Part shown: positions 15,963 through 25,569 of the stretch, piece by piece
How the letters are laid out: every line of letters starts with the position of its first letter
Numbering within the stretch: the stretch's first letter is position 1
DNA from: CAYYAQ01 sp964469555
Lineage (GTDB): Bacteria; Planctomycetota; UBA1135; UBA2386
Direction of reading: 5' to 3'
Length of the DNA: 37,939 nucleotides
Assembly: GCA_964469555.1 (NCBI GenBank)
Contig: CAYYAQ010000035.1
Coordinates: 1 to 37,939, forward strand
Translations under genes and position numbers: made by a program
The notes under the pieces: model-generated
What the model saw: only the letters and a program-made list of their open reading frames with translations
Databases searched by the model: none
What the model was told of the DNA's origin: nothing

Positions 15963-16958
15963 ATGAATCTCATCCGATATAGCGCAGCGGCGTGCCAGAT
16001 CGACCTCCCGAACCCGGACACCCGTGATCAGATCGGCAAGAAGGTCTCGAGGATGCTCGCGTTGACCGAGCAGGCGGTCGCGGGATACGCGCCGTTCCTT
16101 CCCGTCAAGCTCGTCGTCTTCCCCGAGTTCGCCCACGCTGCGCCGATCTACCCCACCGCATCCGAGCTGCGGAAGCACCTCACGGTCGAGGTTCCCAACG
16201 AGCACACGGAGCGCTACGCCGCGAAAGCGAAAGAACTCGGAATCTACATCCAGACCGGCACGTTCCTGGAGGAAGACCCGAAGTGGCCCGGTCACGTCTT
16301 CAATACGACGTGTCTCATCGGACCGGAGGGGATGCTGCTCAAGTACCGCAAGGTCAACCCCTGGATCCCCTTCGAAGTACACGCGAGTCCCCACGATCTC
16401 GAAGGCTACGAGGAAGAGTTGTTCCCCGTCGCGAAGACACCGATCGGCAACCTCGGCGTCGCGGTCTGTTACGACTGGCTGTTCCCCGAGGCGCTGCGCC
16501 AACTCGCGGCGAACGGCGCCGAAGTGCTGATTCGCGTATCGGCCTACATGGACCCCTGGGGAGCGACTCCGCCTCTGGACTGGTGGACCGTCGTCAACCG
16601 GTGCCGCGCGCTCGAGAACACGAGCTACGTCGTTGCGTCCAACCAGGCGGCGAGCCAGTCGAACTATCCGCCGTTCTCCTGGCCGGGCGGCAGCATGGTC
16701 GTCGACTTCGACGGTCGCATCCTCGCCCAGGCCGACCCGGGACCCGGCACCAAGATCGTCGTGGCACCCATCGACATCTCGGCGTTGCGTCACGAACGCG
16801 AGACGCGCTCCGGACATCACATGCTCGCCCACTTGCGAACGGAAGCCTACCCCGTCTACCGCGATCAGTACTTCCCATCAGGTCGGCACACGCACGAGTC
16901 GAACGTCGACTTCGAGAAGAACGAAGCGATCATCGACGAAGTAAAGAGGGGATTGTAG
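15963..16958 (+). CDS. Nitrilase-superfamily carbon-nitrogen hydrolase
   Basis: A 331-residue cytoplasmic amidohydrolase. The catalytic triad is complete: Glu55 (VVFPEF), Lys130 (KYRKVNPW) and Cys169 (AVCYDWLFPEALRQL). The start MNLIRYSAAACQIDL fits the first strand. The protein is somewhat longer than simple amidases of the superfamily, with a C-terminal tail (RDQYFPSGRHTHESN) that may swap between subunits. The substrate (an amide, carbamoyl compound or nitrile) cannot be deduced. It is 24 bp downstream of the CRTAC1-like gene, an unusual partner for a cytoplasmic enzyme. Confidence 0.92.
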   Translation: MNLIRYSAAACQIDLPNPDTRDQIGKKVSRMLALTEQAVAGYAPFLPVKLVVFPEFAHAAPIYPTASELRKHLTVEVPNEHTERYAAKAKELGIYIQTGTFLEEDPKWPGHVFNTTCLIGPEGMLLKYRKVNPWIPFEVHASPHDLEGYEEELFPVAKTPIGNLGVAVCYDWLFPEALRQLAANGAEVLIRVSAYMDPWGATPPLDWWTVVNRCRALENTSYVVASNQAASQSNYPPFSWPGGSMVVDFDGRILAQADPGPGTKIVVAPIDISALRHERETRSGHHMLAHLRTEAYPVYRDQYFPSGRHTHESNVDFEKNEAIIDEVKRGL

Positions 16959-17029
16959 GCGGTCACTTCGCCATCAGCCGGCGCAGAAGGCACAGGCACA
17001 ACTCGCGATCAAGAAACTCTGATCCCGAG

Positions 17030-18898
17030 CTACTTCGGATTGAGCGCCGAATACACCTGGGCTGCTGCCTTCAGTCGCGCGATCGTCTGGTTGTACTGAT
17101 TCGCGACGTCCATCATGCCACCCTCCGCGGCAGCTTGGACGCAGAGCGAGTAGGGGGGAACGAGCACATTGACCATCTTGAATTCGAAGTCGTTCGCTAT
17201 CGGGCGGCCGGGTCCGACCTGCGCGATATAGGAGGGCGTTGTGGCGAACAACTCCTCCCACACTGCGACGACGGCAGGCATGTCACCAGCGGCGTGCGCT
17301 CGCTGGGCCCGCGGGAGATAGTGGCTGGCCATGGCTGAGTAATATCGTGGCGCGCCGACGAGCGGGTGGCTCACGACAAATCCCTGCGCCATGAGCAACA
17401 TCAGGATCGCGAACGCGATGACGCTGCGCACCGCGACGCTCTTTCCCTGCTTGGTCTTCGAGAGCACGGCATCGAATACGCGCACGATCGCGTACGCCGC
17501 AGGCGGCATCATCCCGACGATCATCGGCGCCCTGAACCGGGACAACACGTAGAAGACGATCATCGGCCCGGCCACGCACAAGAAGTACCACAACAACATC
17601 CCGACCGAACGCCGACGGCGGAACGCCAACACGAACCCGATGACCGCGGCGGGCATGATCCAGGACGCCGCGGCGACGAAACGCATTAGCTGCAACATCG
17701 TCGATTGCACGCATGTGTAGTAGAAGTTCGTGTTGTTCGGCATTTCGAACCAGTGCCACAGAAGCACGAACTTGTCGACCAAGAGCCCGACGTATTCAGT
17801 GAAACTCCTGTACATCCCGATCGACGTGGACATCGCTCCAAGGAGGCTCCCCTCGCTGCCCTCCATCGCTTCGGCGACGTTCTCATGATAGTACTGCGGG
17901 AACCACCCCATCTTGGGGTGATGACCGGGCACGTTGGATCCCACGAATGTGATCGCGCCCACGCTCGTCATGCTGAACAGCGGGGCGTCGACCATCGAGT
18001 TGCGAATCCAGATCGGCGCGAGCATCAGGACTACACCGAGCACGACGGCACCACCGTGGCAGAGAACCTTCGCCCGTTGTTTTCGAAGGGGCCAGAACAA
18101 CACGACGAGCAGCCCCAGAGAAAACACGAAGAAGGTGCTCCTGAGAGCCGTCGCCAGGCCGATCAAACATCCGAACGCAAACAGCTTGAGCATGCGTGCC
18201 GGGCCGTTCTCGTCGCGTCTATCGATCACGCGCTGCACGACGTACAGGAGCGCGATCCCCGTGACGGAGAGTAACGACGTGCGCAGTAGCGTGACCTCGT
18301 AGTGAATCAACGGCCCCCACGACATGCCGATCAGGGCCGTGACGACTGCGGTCAGATCCCCAAACAGCCGTCGCGACAACAGGTAGAGAAGCAGCACCAT
18401 CAACACGCCGAGGACCAACTGTACGGCGTACACATTGCGAACGTCCGTCGAGCCCGAGATCGCGTACACCGCCGCGACGAAGTACGGATACAGCGGCTCC
18501 TGATGGAAACGATTCCCCTGGTACCACTCATCCCAGAGCTTGACCGTGGCTGCGTCCTGCGTGGCCTTCGGGAGTTTTGCAAACGGCCGGCCCAGCAGCT
18601 CGGGATGTTTGTCGTAGTAGCTCCCCGCCACGATTCCGTGCCAATCGTGCATCGGGTGCATCGACTCGCGACACAGGACGTCCTCGTCGACGATGCTCTT
18701 CGCCCACTCGTCGAAGAACCGCATGTCCATCTGAGACAGCGTGTGGTCGTCCATCACCGGACTCTCGGCCAGTTCGTAGAACGCGACGCCGCGCAACGCC
18801 AACGCCAACCCGAGAATCATCGCGATGACAACGCGGCGGTTCTGCTTCAGCCAAACGTCGGCCCTCGACAGGGACATGCCAGACCACTCGTCAATCAT
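17030..18898 (-). CDS. GT39-like membrane glycosyltransferase
   Basis: A 622-residue polytopic protein of the ArnT/PMT plan. A first transmembrane helix (VVIAMILGLALALRGVAFY, about 24-42) is followed by an extracytoplasmic loop with SPVMDDHTLSQMD, where the Asp pair is a candidate catalytic site. Many helices follow between about 130 and 510, with FHQEPLYPYFVA before the second group and LLRTSLLS and RSTFFVFSLG within it. The C-terminal 110 residues form a soluble helical region with TPR-like character. Members of the family transfer sugars from polyprenyl phosphates to proteins or lipids; the acceptor here is unknown. ATG 18898 and ATG 18877 are both possible starts. It stands alone on this strand. 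Confidence 0.85.
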   Translation of the reverse strand: MIDEWSGMSLSRADVWLKQNRRVVIAMILGLALALRGVAFYELAESPVMDDHTLSQMDMRFFDEWAKSIVDEDVLCRESMHPMHDWHGIVAGSYYDKHPELLGRPFAKLPKATQDAATVKLWDEWYQGNRFHQEPLYPYFVAAVYAISGSTDVRNVYAVQLVLGVLMVLLLYLLSRRLFGDLTAVVTALIGMSWGPLIHYEVTLLRTSLLSVTGIALLYVVQRVIDRRDENGPARMLKLFAFGCLIGLATALRSTFFVFSLGLLVVLFWPLRKQRAKVLCHGGAVVLGVVLMLAPIWIRNSMVDAPLFSMTSVGAITFVGSNVPGHHPKMGWFPQYYHENVAEAMEGSEGSLLGAMSTSIGMYRSFTEYVGLLVDKFVLLWHWFEMPNNTNFYYTCVQSTMLQLMRFVAAASWIMPAAVIGFVLAFRRRRSVGMLLWYFLCVAGPMIVFYVLSRFRAPMIVGMMPPAAYAIVRVFDAVLSKTKQGKSVAVRSVIAFAILMLLMAQGFVVSHPLVGAPRYYSAMASHYLPRAQRAHAAGDMPAVVAVWEELFATTPSYIAQVGPGRPIANDFEFKMVNVLVPPYSLCVQAAAEGGMMDVANQYNQTIARLKAAAQVYSALNPK

Positions 18899-19000
18899 AA
18901 AGGGCGTGCTCCCCCCGGGAACTCGGGGGCTCGAAGTGGTTCAGGCGAATGGGAGCCTAGCCTGCCGCCAGTGCTTCCGCAAGACCCCGGGCACGCGCGT

Positions 19001-19461
19001 CTACTTGTGTCTCTCGCGCAGCGCGGGCAGTCGCTTGCGGAAAGCCTCGAACAACGGCTTGGCGTGTTCCTCGAGGATCCCCTTCACTGCCGCGTCCGAT
19101 CTGAGTGCTCCCGGGATGATGAACCACGCGCCGTCCTTGCGGAGCAATACCTCCTCGCGCAGACGGGTCTCGACTTCCTTGCCGGTGTGGAACTTCATCG
19201 ACACGACCACGAGAGTGCAGGGCCGCGTTCCTGACTCTCGTGCACGCCGATCTCGATCCATCGCGTGCGCAGCGCCTGGCTGAACGCCTTCACGAACTGC
19301 AGGGCTCCCATCTTCGGCTTCGACGGAGCCTCCACGGCAGGAGCCGTCTCCACCGCGGGAGCCGGCGCCGGAGTCGAGGTGTCGGCATCCGAGTCACAGG
19401 ATCCGAGAGCCAACAGGGCTACCAAACCGGTGACCAAGGAGAAAATCCTATTCATTCCCAT
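19001..19461 (-). pseudogene. Frameshifted small lipoprotein
   Basis: The reverse strand opens with a lipoprotein signal (MNRIFSLVTGLVALLALGSC, with lipobox ALGSC) and an Ala/Pro/Glu linker, followed by MGALQFVKAFSQALRTRWIE, and stops early at about 19195. A second frame continues at about 19225 with TLVVVSMKFHTGKEVETRL, REEVLLRKDGAWFIIPGALR, and runs to TGA near 19001. Joined by one indel at about 19195-19225 they give one 153-residue secreted protein whose second half reads like a small alpha-beta domain (a lumazine-binding or NTF2-like fold is possible). It is either a true pseudogene or an indel in the assembly. The start is ATG 19461 or 19455. Confidence 0.6.
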
Positions 19462-19592
19462 GCTATTGGGGCGCAGAGCCAGACCTCGTGAGTACCGATC
19501 GTTCCGGTCGAGGTCATCTGTTCTCCCCGCCAGCCGTTCGCTACACTCCCGACCCGAAGCACCGCGTACAAGGACGCCGCGACGAACCCCCG

Positions 19593-22370
19593 ATGAATCC
19601 CACGGTGAAACGCCTCACGCTGCTCACGCTGATGACGGCGTATCTCGGATCGTGCTCGGATGACGCGCCGTCGACCGATGTCGAGATCGTCGAGACCCTG
19701 ACGGAAGACGCCGCGAACGAGTTGATCGAGTTCTCGGACGCCCTGCGAAAACGGAACTTCGCCGAGGCGGGGACCTATCTCTCGGCCAGGTTCCAGGGAA
19801 AGGGATACGGGATCGACACGAACAAGGGAGAGCGGGTCGAGACGCTGAGCCTGGACGTGACGCGTCGCCACCGGACAGTCGCCGAGGCGACGCCATTCGT
19901 GGACAAGGCCGCTTTTCTGGAGGATCTCGAGTCCCTCCTCGCCCCGTTCGAATCCATCGACCGCGTGTTCTTCAAGACGCGTGGGGCCGAGTTCGATACA
20001 GACGGCAAGCTCGGTCATCTGAAACTGACCACCGAGATCATCGGGCGCGCCGCGAAGGGCAGCATGCGCGCGGTCTACGGCTGGGCGAAGGGTGAGGTCG
20101 TGAGAGAGGGTGACAAGTGGCTCCTTTCAAAATTCGAGCTGGAGCGCTACCAGATCACCACGCGCCCTCGACCGATCTTCACAGACGTCACCCAGACCAC
20201 GGGCCTCTCTCATCGGGCACCGCGCCTCGGCTCGCCCGGCAACGACAAGTTCTACTGGCGGGGTGCGGCGTGCGCCGATGTCAACGGCGACGGCCTCTAC
20301 GACATCTTCTCTTCCGCGCCGGATCGCAACTTCCTCTACATCAACCGCGGAAACGGCAAGTTCGAGGACACTGCCGCGGCGGCTGGCCTGAGCCAACCGA
20401 TCGGCCCGACGAGCCCCCTCTTCTTCGACTACGACAATGACGGAGACAAGGATCTCTTCCTGGGCTTCGTCGGTTGGGAAGACGACGGCGCCCCCGGCGG
20501 CGACGCACTCCATTTCTTCGAGAACGACGGGAATGGCAATTTCGTGGACGCGAGCAAGAAGCTCGGGTTGTCGGACATTCGCTGTTGCGCGTTCTCGGCG
20601 TTGGCGGCCGACTTCGACAACGACGGTTGGCTCGACCTCTACATCTGTGCCTACAACCGACTGGACACCGACTACCCGGACTCCTGGCACGACGCGAAGA
20701 ACGGGAATCCGAACCTCTTGCTCCGCAACCTAAAGGGCGAGGGCTTCGCCGACCACGCGGCATCATTCGGCGTGGCGAGCACGGCCTGGAGCTATGCGGC
20801 CGCGGCCGCTGACTTCGACGGGGACGGCGACCAGGACATCTACGTCGCGAACGACTACGGCAAGAACAGCCTCTACGTGAACCAGGGCGACGGTCGCTTC
20901 GTCGACAAGGCCGCGGAGATGGGCGTCCTCGACACGGGTAACGGGATGGGCGTCGCCTGGGGCGACATGAACAACGACGGCAAGCTCGACATCTACGTGT
21001 CCAACATGTCGTCGTCCGCCGGCAACCGCATCCTGCGGCGACTCGCCGGGGAAGGAAAGGACAAGAAGGGCGGCGACGTCGTGCAGACGTTGTTCAAACT
21101 CGCCGCGGGCAACACGGTCTTCCTGCGGGACGGAGACGGGTTCAAGCGATTGCCGCCAGAGGCCGGTGGCATCAGCGCGTCGTGGGCTTGGGGCGCGTCG
21201 TTGCTGGATATCGATCTCGACGGCCGCCTCGACATCTACGTCGCCAACGGATTCATCTCCGGCAAGTCACTCAAGGACACTTGAAGCGTCTACTGGCGCC
21301 ACGTGTTGGCGTCGACCGTGTGCGGGAGCGAAACCGATTCGTCCAAGGAACTCACCGCGAAGGGCAACCTCAAACATCAGAAGGTCGGCAGCGACAGCTA
21401 CCAGCAGAACCACATGGACTTGATCTTTCGCGAGAACCTGTCGTTCAGCGGGTTCGAACGAAACAAGGTCTTCTTCGGACGGGAAGGCGGCTTCACCGAT
21501 CTGTCTCGCGTGTCCGGGGCCGACACCGAATCAGACTGCCGCGCCGTGCTGGTCGCGGACTTCGACGACGACGGGGACTGCGACATCTTCACGAACGCGA
21601 TCCAGCGCGAGTGCCATCACCTGTTCCGCAACGACCTGCCGCGGTCGGGCCGGAACTCGCTGAAGCTGCGACTGCAGCCGCTCCCGGGCCGACACGCGAT
21701 CGGCGCCATCGTCCGGGTGACCATCCCGGGGATCGGAACGCAGACACGGGTCGTGCAGTGCGGTTCGGGCTTCGAGTCGCAGGACGCGGACGAACTCATC
21801 TTTGGACTCGGTAACGCGACCCAGGCCAAGGTCCACATCAAATGGCCCAGCGGCTCCTTGTCGGGGTTCGAAGCCATGAAATCGGGGCAGTACGTGGTGC
21901 CGGAGGACGGTCCCGAGAGGCCACGCAGGCTCAAGACGTTCGCGTTCGCCGACCCAACGGCGCCAGGCGTGAAGCCGAAGACCGGCGACCGCATGGAGAG
22001 CCTCGAGTTGCTGGCGATCGACGGCACGCCGAGCGTGGTCAAGCTCGCCTCCGACTTGCCGGTGCTCGTCAACTTCTGGTCGACGACGTGCACTTCGTGC
22101 CTCGCGGAGATGCCGGAACTCGCGCGCCTCCATCACGAGAAGAAATACCGGGTCGTCGGCGTCAGCCTCGACAAGGATGACCGCATCGCCGTCGTCCACA
22201 AGATGAAGAAGAGATTCAAGATGGACTTCGAGGTCTACCGCATCAGCGACGAACAAGTCGACGGGCTGTTCGATCTGTCGCGTCTCGCAATTCCAGTGAC
22301 ATTCGTTCTCGCGAAGGACGGTCGCATCCAACGCATCCTCCAGGGGAGAATCAAGAAGGGAGATCTCTGA
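19593..22370 (+). CDS. CRTAC1-thioredoxin fusion lipoprotein with one in-frame TGA (candidate selenoprotein)
   Basis: Start ATG 19593 gives a lipoprotein signal (MNPTVKRLTLLTLMTAYLGSC, lipobox LGSC). A mixed alpha-beta region (about 25-190) is followed by seven FG-GAP loops (DVNGDGLYDIF to DFDDDGDCDIF). An ASPIC/UnbV domain comes next (SLKLRLQPLPGRHAIGA, IKWPSGSLSGFEAM), then a thioredoxin-like domain with C833-T-S-C836 (FWSTTCTSCLAEMPEL) and a cis-Pro block (LAIPVTFVL). Codon 564 is TGA (21282-21284), between GKSLKDT and SVYWRHVLAS; the frame is otherwise open for 925 codons. An ordinary caller would split it into 19593-21284 and a headless 21303-22370. Both halves are needed for one propeller plus ASPIC, so readthrough as selenocysteine or a recent nonsense mutation are the options. 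Its stop abuts the next gene. Confidence 0.75.
21294..21314 (+). promoter_or_regulatory. Candidate bacterial SECIS stem-loop
   Basis: Directly after the in-frame TGA the RNA can fold into an 8-bp stem: 21294-21301 pairs with 21307-21314, with five Watson-Crick pairs next to the loop, then G-U, G-C and U-G. The apical loop is 5 nt (CGUGU, 21302-21306) with G at its second position. Seventeen nt separate the TGA from the loop. As I recall the published bacterial SECIS rules (loop 3-14 nt, a G in the first two loop positions, 16-37 nt spacing), all are met. GC-rich DNA often forms hairpins, so this is suggestive only. Confidence 0.4.
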
Positions 22371-25300
22371 GTGAAACGTCGACACCTCGTCGCATCCGTC
22401 CTCCTGCTCACGGTCGGTTGCAGCGACGACGAACCGAAGAAGAGCCTCCACGGACAACGCAACCTCGCGTGCCTTCACGCCCAGCGGGAGACCGAAGAAG
22501 GCTACGAAGCCTCGATCAAGATCCTCGAAGGCGTGGTGGAGAGCGAAGAAGTCGTCTTCGAAGATTGGCTCAACCTGGCGCGAGCCCAAGCTCTCCATTC
22601 CAAGCAGGTCGTGCGGGCGTTCGAAGCGATCGAGAAAGCGCGAACCGTTGGTAGCGACGAACGTGGCCTCGCCGCGCTCGACTACGTCGAGGGTCTGTTC
22701 CACAAGGCAAAAGAGAATCCCCCCAAGGCGCACGATCTCTTCAAGCGCGTGCTCTCCGCTCACCCTGATCATCCCGAAGCGCTCTACCAGTGTGGCTACG
22801 CCGCGGAGCTCGCGGGTCGACTGGACGACGCGAAGAAACGGTACGAGCGACTCATCCAGATCAAGCGACTCGTGCGGCCGGCGGCGTATCGATTGTCGAA
22901 GGCCGCCGCCAAGTCGAAGGACACGGCGACGGAGACGATAGCGCTGGCCCTCTTCCAGTCGCGGAACAAGAAGGAGAAGCCCGAGACGACAAAGTGCGAC
23001 CTCACGGATCTCGATATGCGGCGCTTCGCCCGCAAGGACGTCGAGTCGCCGCGAGTGGAGTTGACGTTTCAGGCGAGGAAGATCGAAGCATCAGAACCCA
23101 TTCTGGCGATTCTGGCGTGCCCCGCGAAGGGACCGAACGGCGTCCACCTCTACTTGCTGGGCGTCAACGCCCTGTGGTCCACGCCGGCCACGTCGCGAAT
23201 CCCATTAGCAGGTCCGGCCCGTGCAGTAGTCCTCGATCTCGACAACAAGCCGGGGCAGGAGATCGTACTCTGTGACGGTTCGGGGTTTCGCGCCTTCGCG
23301 CCGGCCGCCGACGGCAGACTGAATCCCATGCCGGTACAGTTCCCGAAGAACCAAGGGAACGCGCCGAAGTCGATGGCCGCTTTCGACGAGGACCACGACG
23401 GCGATCTGGACATCGTGCTCGTCACCAGCGATCAACCGTCCCGCGTGAGGATCCTGCGCAACAAGGGTGACGGCGGTTTCGAGTGGAAGGACTCGTTCGA
23501 GGTGCAGTTGCCGCTCACGACCGTGAACGGCGGCCTCGATGCTCACGATCTCGATCAGGCCAACGACCTCGACCTGGTGTTCGCGGGTGGCCTGTCCCTG
23601 AACCTGCGCGGCGATCGTTACAGGCGCGTCCCGGTTCCCGCGCTGGCTGGACGAGACCTGTTCGCCGTCGAGGACTTCGACAACGACGGCGCGCCAGACA
23701 TCTTCGCCGCCGGAGGCAAGACCGGCTGGACCCTGCTCCGCAACGCCGACGCGAAGGGTCGCCCCTACGACGTGCGCTTCGGGGACCCCGTGAACTCCGG
23801 CGCGATGGAGGTCCGCGACCTCGTCGCAGCGGACATCGACAACGACGGCGATCTCGACGTCTTGCTCGCCACGAACGCCGGCCTCACCCTGTTGCGGAAC
23901 AGCGGCGGGACCCTCGCGAAGGACTCGTCGGCGCAGATTCCGGTTGCGGGTTGTACCGACGTCAGCGTCGCCGACCTCGACGGGGACGGCACGCTGGAAA
24001 TCCTCGCGGTCGACGGCGAAGGCAAACCGCACATCATCACCTTGACGGGCTTGAAGTACTCGTCCGTCGTGGTCGCGCCCCTCGGTCGCAAGGACTGCCG
24101 CAGCGCCATCGGAACCGTGACGGAGATCTACGCGGACAAGTTGTTTCAGAGCGCGATGATCAAGAGCCCGTTCGGTCTGCGCTTCGGTCTCGGCGCGGGC
24201 GGCATGGCGGTGATCGACGGCCTGCGCATGCGCTGGCCCCAGGGCATTCTACAATCGACGCCGAGCACCGCGCTGCGGAAACTCCCGGGTTGGCAATCGA
24301 GACGACTGGTCTTCAAACAGATCGAGGGCCTCGTCGCGAGTTGTCCCTTCCTCTACGTGCGCGGCGCATCGGGTTTTCGGTTCCACACGGACGTCCTCGG
24401 CATCGCCCCCCTCGCCGAGTGGATGCCGCCCGGAAGCACACCGACCCTCGATCCGGAAGAGTTCATCCGGATTCCGGGGGCCAGGCTGACCGTTCTCGAC
24501 GGGCGCGTGCAGCTCGCGATCACCGAAGAGTTGAAGGAGACGACATACCTCGATCGCGTCGAACTCCTCTACGCCGATCAGCCCGTCGGTCTCGAAGTCC
24601 TCATCGACGAAAACCTCACGCAGGGTGCATACGACGAGCTGAAGGTCCACACGTTCGACCGTGGCGCCATCGCGGCGCTCGCCGGCGCTACGGTTCGTGG
24701 CGTGGACCACCTCGCGAAGCTCGCAAAAGCGGACGGCGTCTACCTGCATCCGTACGGCGAGGCGCCGAGTCAGTGGGGTGGCTGGTCGGAGCCGCACACA
24801 ATGGAGCTGACGACTGGAACTCCCGCGGACGTGTTGATCTTCCAGGGTCGACTCGCGTGGTACGATTCGACCGTCTCCTACGCACTCGCGCAGAACGGGC
24901 GAACGTGGCAGCCGATGCGGATCGAGCGCGTGCACGACAACGGACGAACCGAAGTCCTCTGCGCTGACGCAGGCGGCCCAACCGGCATGGACCGGACGAT
25001 GATCATCCCTCTCGGCGACGAATTGCCCCGTGGCACGAAGCTCCGCGTGACAGCACAGCACCGGCTCCTTTGGGATTGCATTAGAACTGCGAAGGAACCG
25101 ACTCGAAAGTCACCTGAGATCCATCGCGCACAACTGAGCCAAGCCACTCTATACCACCATGGCTACTCGGAATACGTAGGCAACCCCGCGACCCACGAGC
25201 AGGGCTATGACTTCGACAAGTCCGCGCCGGACGACCGCTATCCGCGGGCCCGGGGATTCGCAAACGAGTACGGCGACGTGCGGTCACTGGTCCAGAAGCA

Positions 25301-25556
25301 CGATGACCGCCTGGTGATCATCGTCGCTGGAGACGCGGTGAAACTCGACTTCCGCGCGCCTCCGCCGAAGCCGGGATTCTCGCGCACGTGGTTCCTGCGC
25401 CTGAGCGGCTGGGCAAAGGAAAGCGGATTCCACAACGCGACCGGGGAGTACATCGAGCCCCTGCCCTTCCGCGGCATGAGCAAGTACCCCCCGCCACCCG
25501 GCGAGCGCACGTCCTGGCACGACGCGGCGAGCGTGCTCACCCGCCGCATACGCTAG
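22371..25556 (+). CDS. Large TPR/FG-GAP/ASPIC lipoprotein
   Basis: A 1061-residue lipoprotein starting with GTG at 22371, directly after the TGA of the previous gene, with an AAGAAGGGAGA-like ribosome site before it. The signal is MKRRHLVASVLLLTVGC with the lipid-acceptor Cys17. Residues about 30-180 are TPR-like (DWLNLARAQALHSKQVVRAF, ALYQCGYAAELAGRLDDAKK). The middle holds about five FG-GAP loops (DEDHDGDLDIV, DFDNDGAPDIF, DIDNDGDLDVL, DLDGDGTLEIL). An ASPIC/UnbV-like domain follows near 590-650 (RFGLGAGGMAVIDGLRMRWP). The last 380 residues form a beta-rich region that I do not recognise. It is very likely co-expressed with the CRTAC1-thioredoxin protein and probably works with it at the cell surface. 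Confidence 0.9.
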   Translation: MKRRHLVASVLLLTVGCSDDEPKKSLHGQRNLACLHAQRETEEGYEASIKILEGVVESEEVVFEDWLNLARAQALHSKQVVRAFEAIEKARTVGSDERGLAALDYVEGLFHKAKENPPKAHDLFKRVLSAHPDHPEALYQCGYAAELAGRLDDAKKRYERLIQIKRLVRPAAYRLSKAAAKSKDTATETIALALFQSRNKKEKPETTKCDLTDLDMRRFARKDVESPRVELTFQARKIEASEPILAILACPAKGPNGVHLYLLGVNALWSTPATSRIPLAGPARAVVLDLDNKPGQEIVLCDGSGFRAFAPAADGRLNPMPVQFPKNQGNAPKSMAAFDEDHDGDLDIVLVTSDQPSRVRILRNKGDGGFEWKDSFEVQLPLTTVNGGLDAHDLDQANDLDLVFAGGLSLNLRGDRYRRVPVPALAGRDLFAVEDFDNDGAPDIFAAGGKTGWTLLRNADAKGRPYDVRFGDPVNSGAMEVRDLVAADIDNDGDLDVLLATNAGLTLLRNSGGTLAKDSSAQIPVAGCTDVSVADLDGDGTLEILAVDGEGKPHIITLTGLKYSSVVVAPLGRKDCRSAIGTVTEIYADKLFQSAMIKSPFGLRFGLGAGGMAVIDGLRMRWPQGILQSTPSTALRKLPGWQSRRLVFKQIEGLVASCPFLYVRGASGFRFHTDVLGIAPLAEWMPPGSTPTLDPEEFIRIPGARLTVLDGRVQLAITEELKETTYLDRVELLYADQPVGLEVLIDENLTQGAYDELKVHTFDRGAIAALAGATVRGVDHLAKLAKADGVYLHPYGEAPSQWGGWSEPHTMELTTGTPADVLIFQGRLAWYDSTVSYALAQNGRTWQPMRIERVHDNGRTEVLCADAGGPTGMDRTMIIPLGDELPRGTKLRVTAQHRLLWDCIRTAKEPTRKSPEIHRAQLSQATLYHHGYSEYVGNPATHEQGYDFDKSAPDDRYPRARGFANEYGDVRSLVQKHDDRLVIIVAGDAVKLDFRAPPPKPGFSRTWFLRLSGWAKESGFHNATGEYIEPLPFRGMSKYPPPPGERTSWHDAASVLTRRIR

Positions 25557-25569
25557 CCGGCTTCGCTCA

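Noticed and set aside
21303..22370. Separate gene starting just after the TGA
   Set aside because: It is in the same frame as the upstream ORF, has no ribosome site or signal peptide, and begins inside a propeller blade, so it is treated as the rest of one gene.
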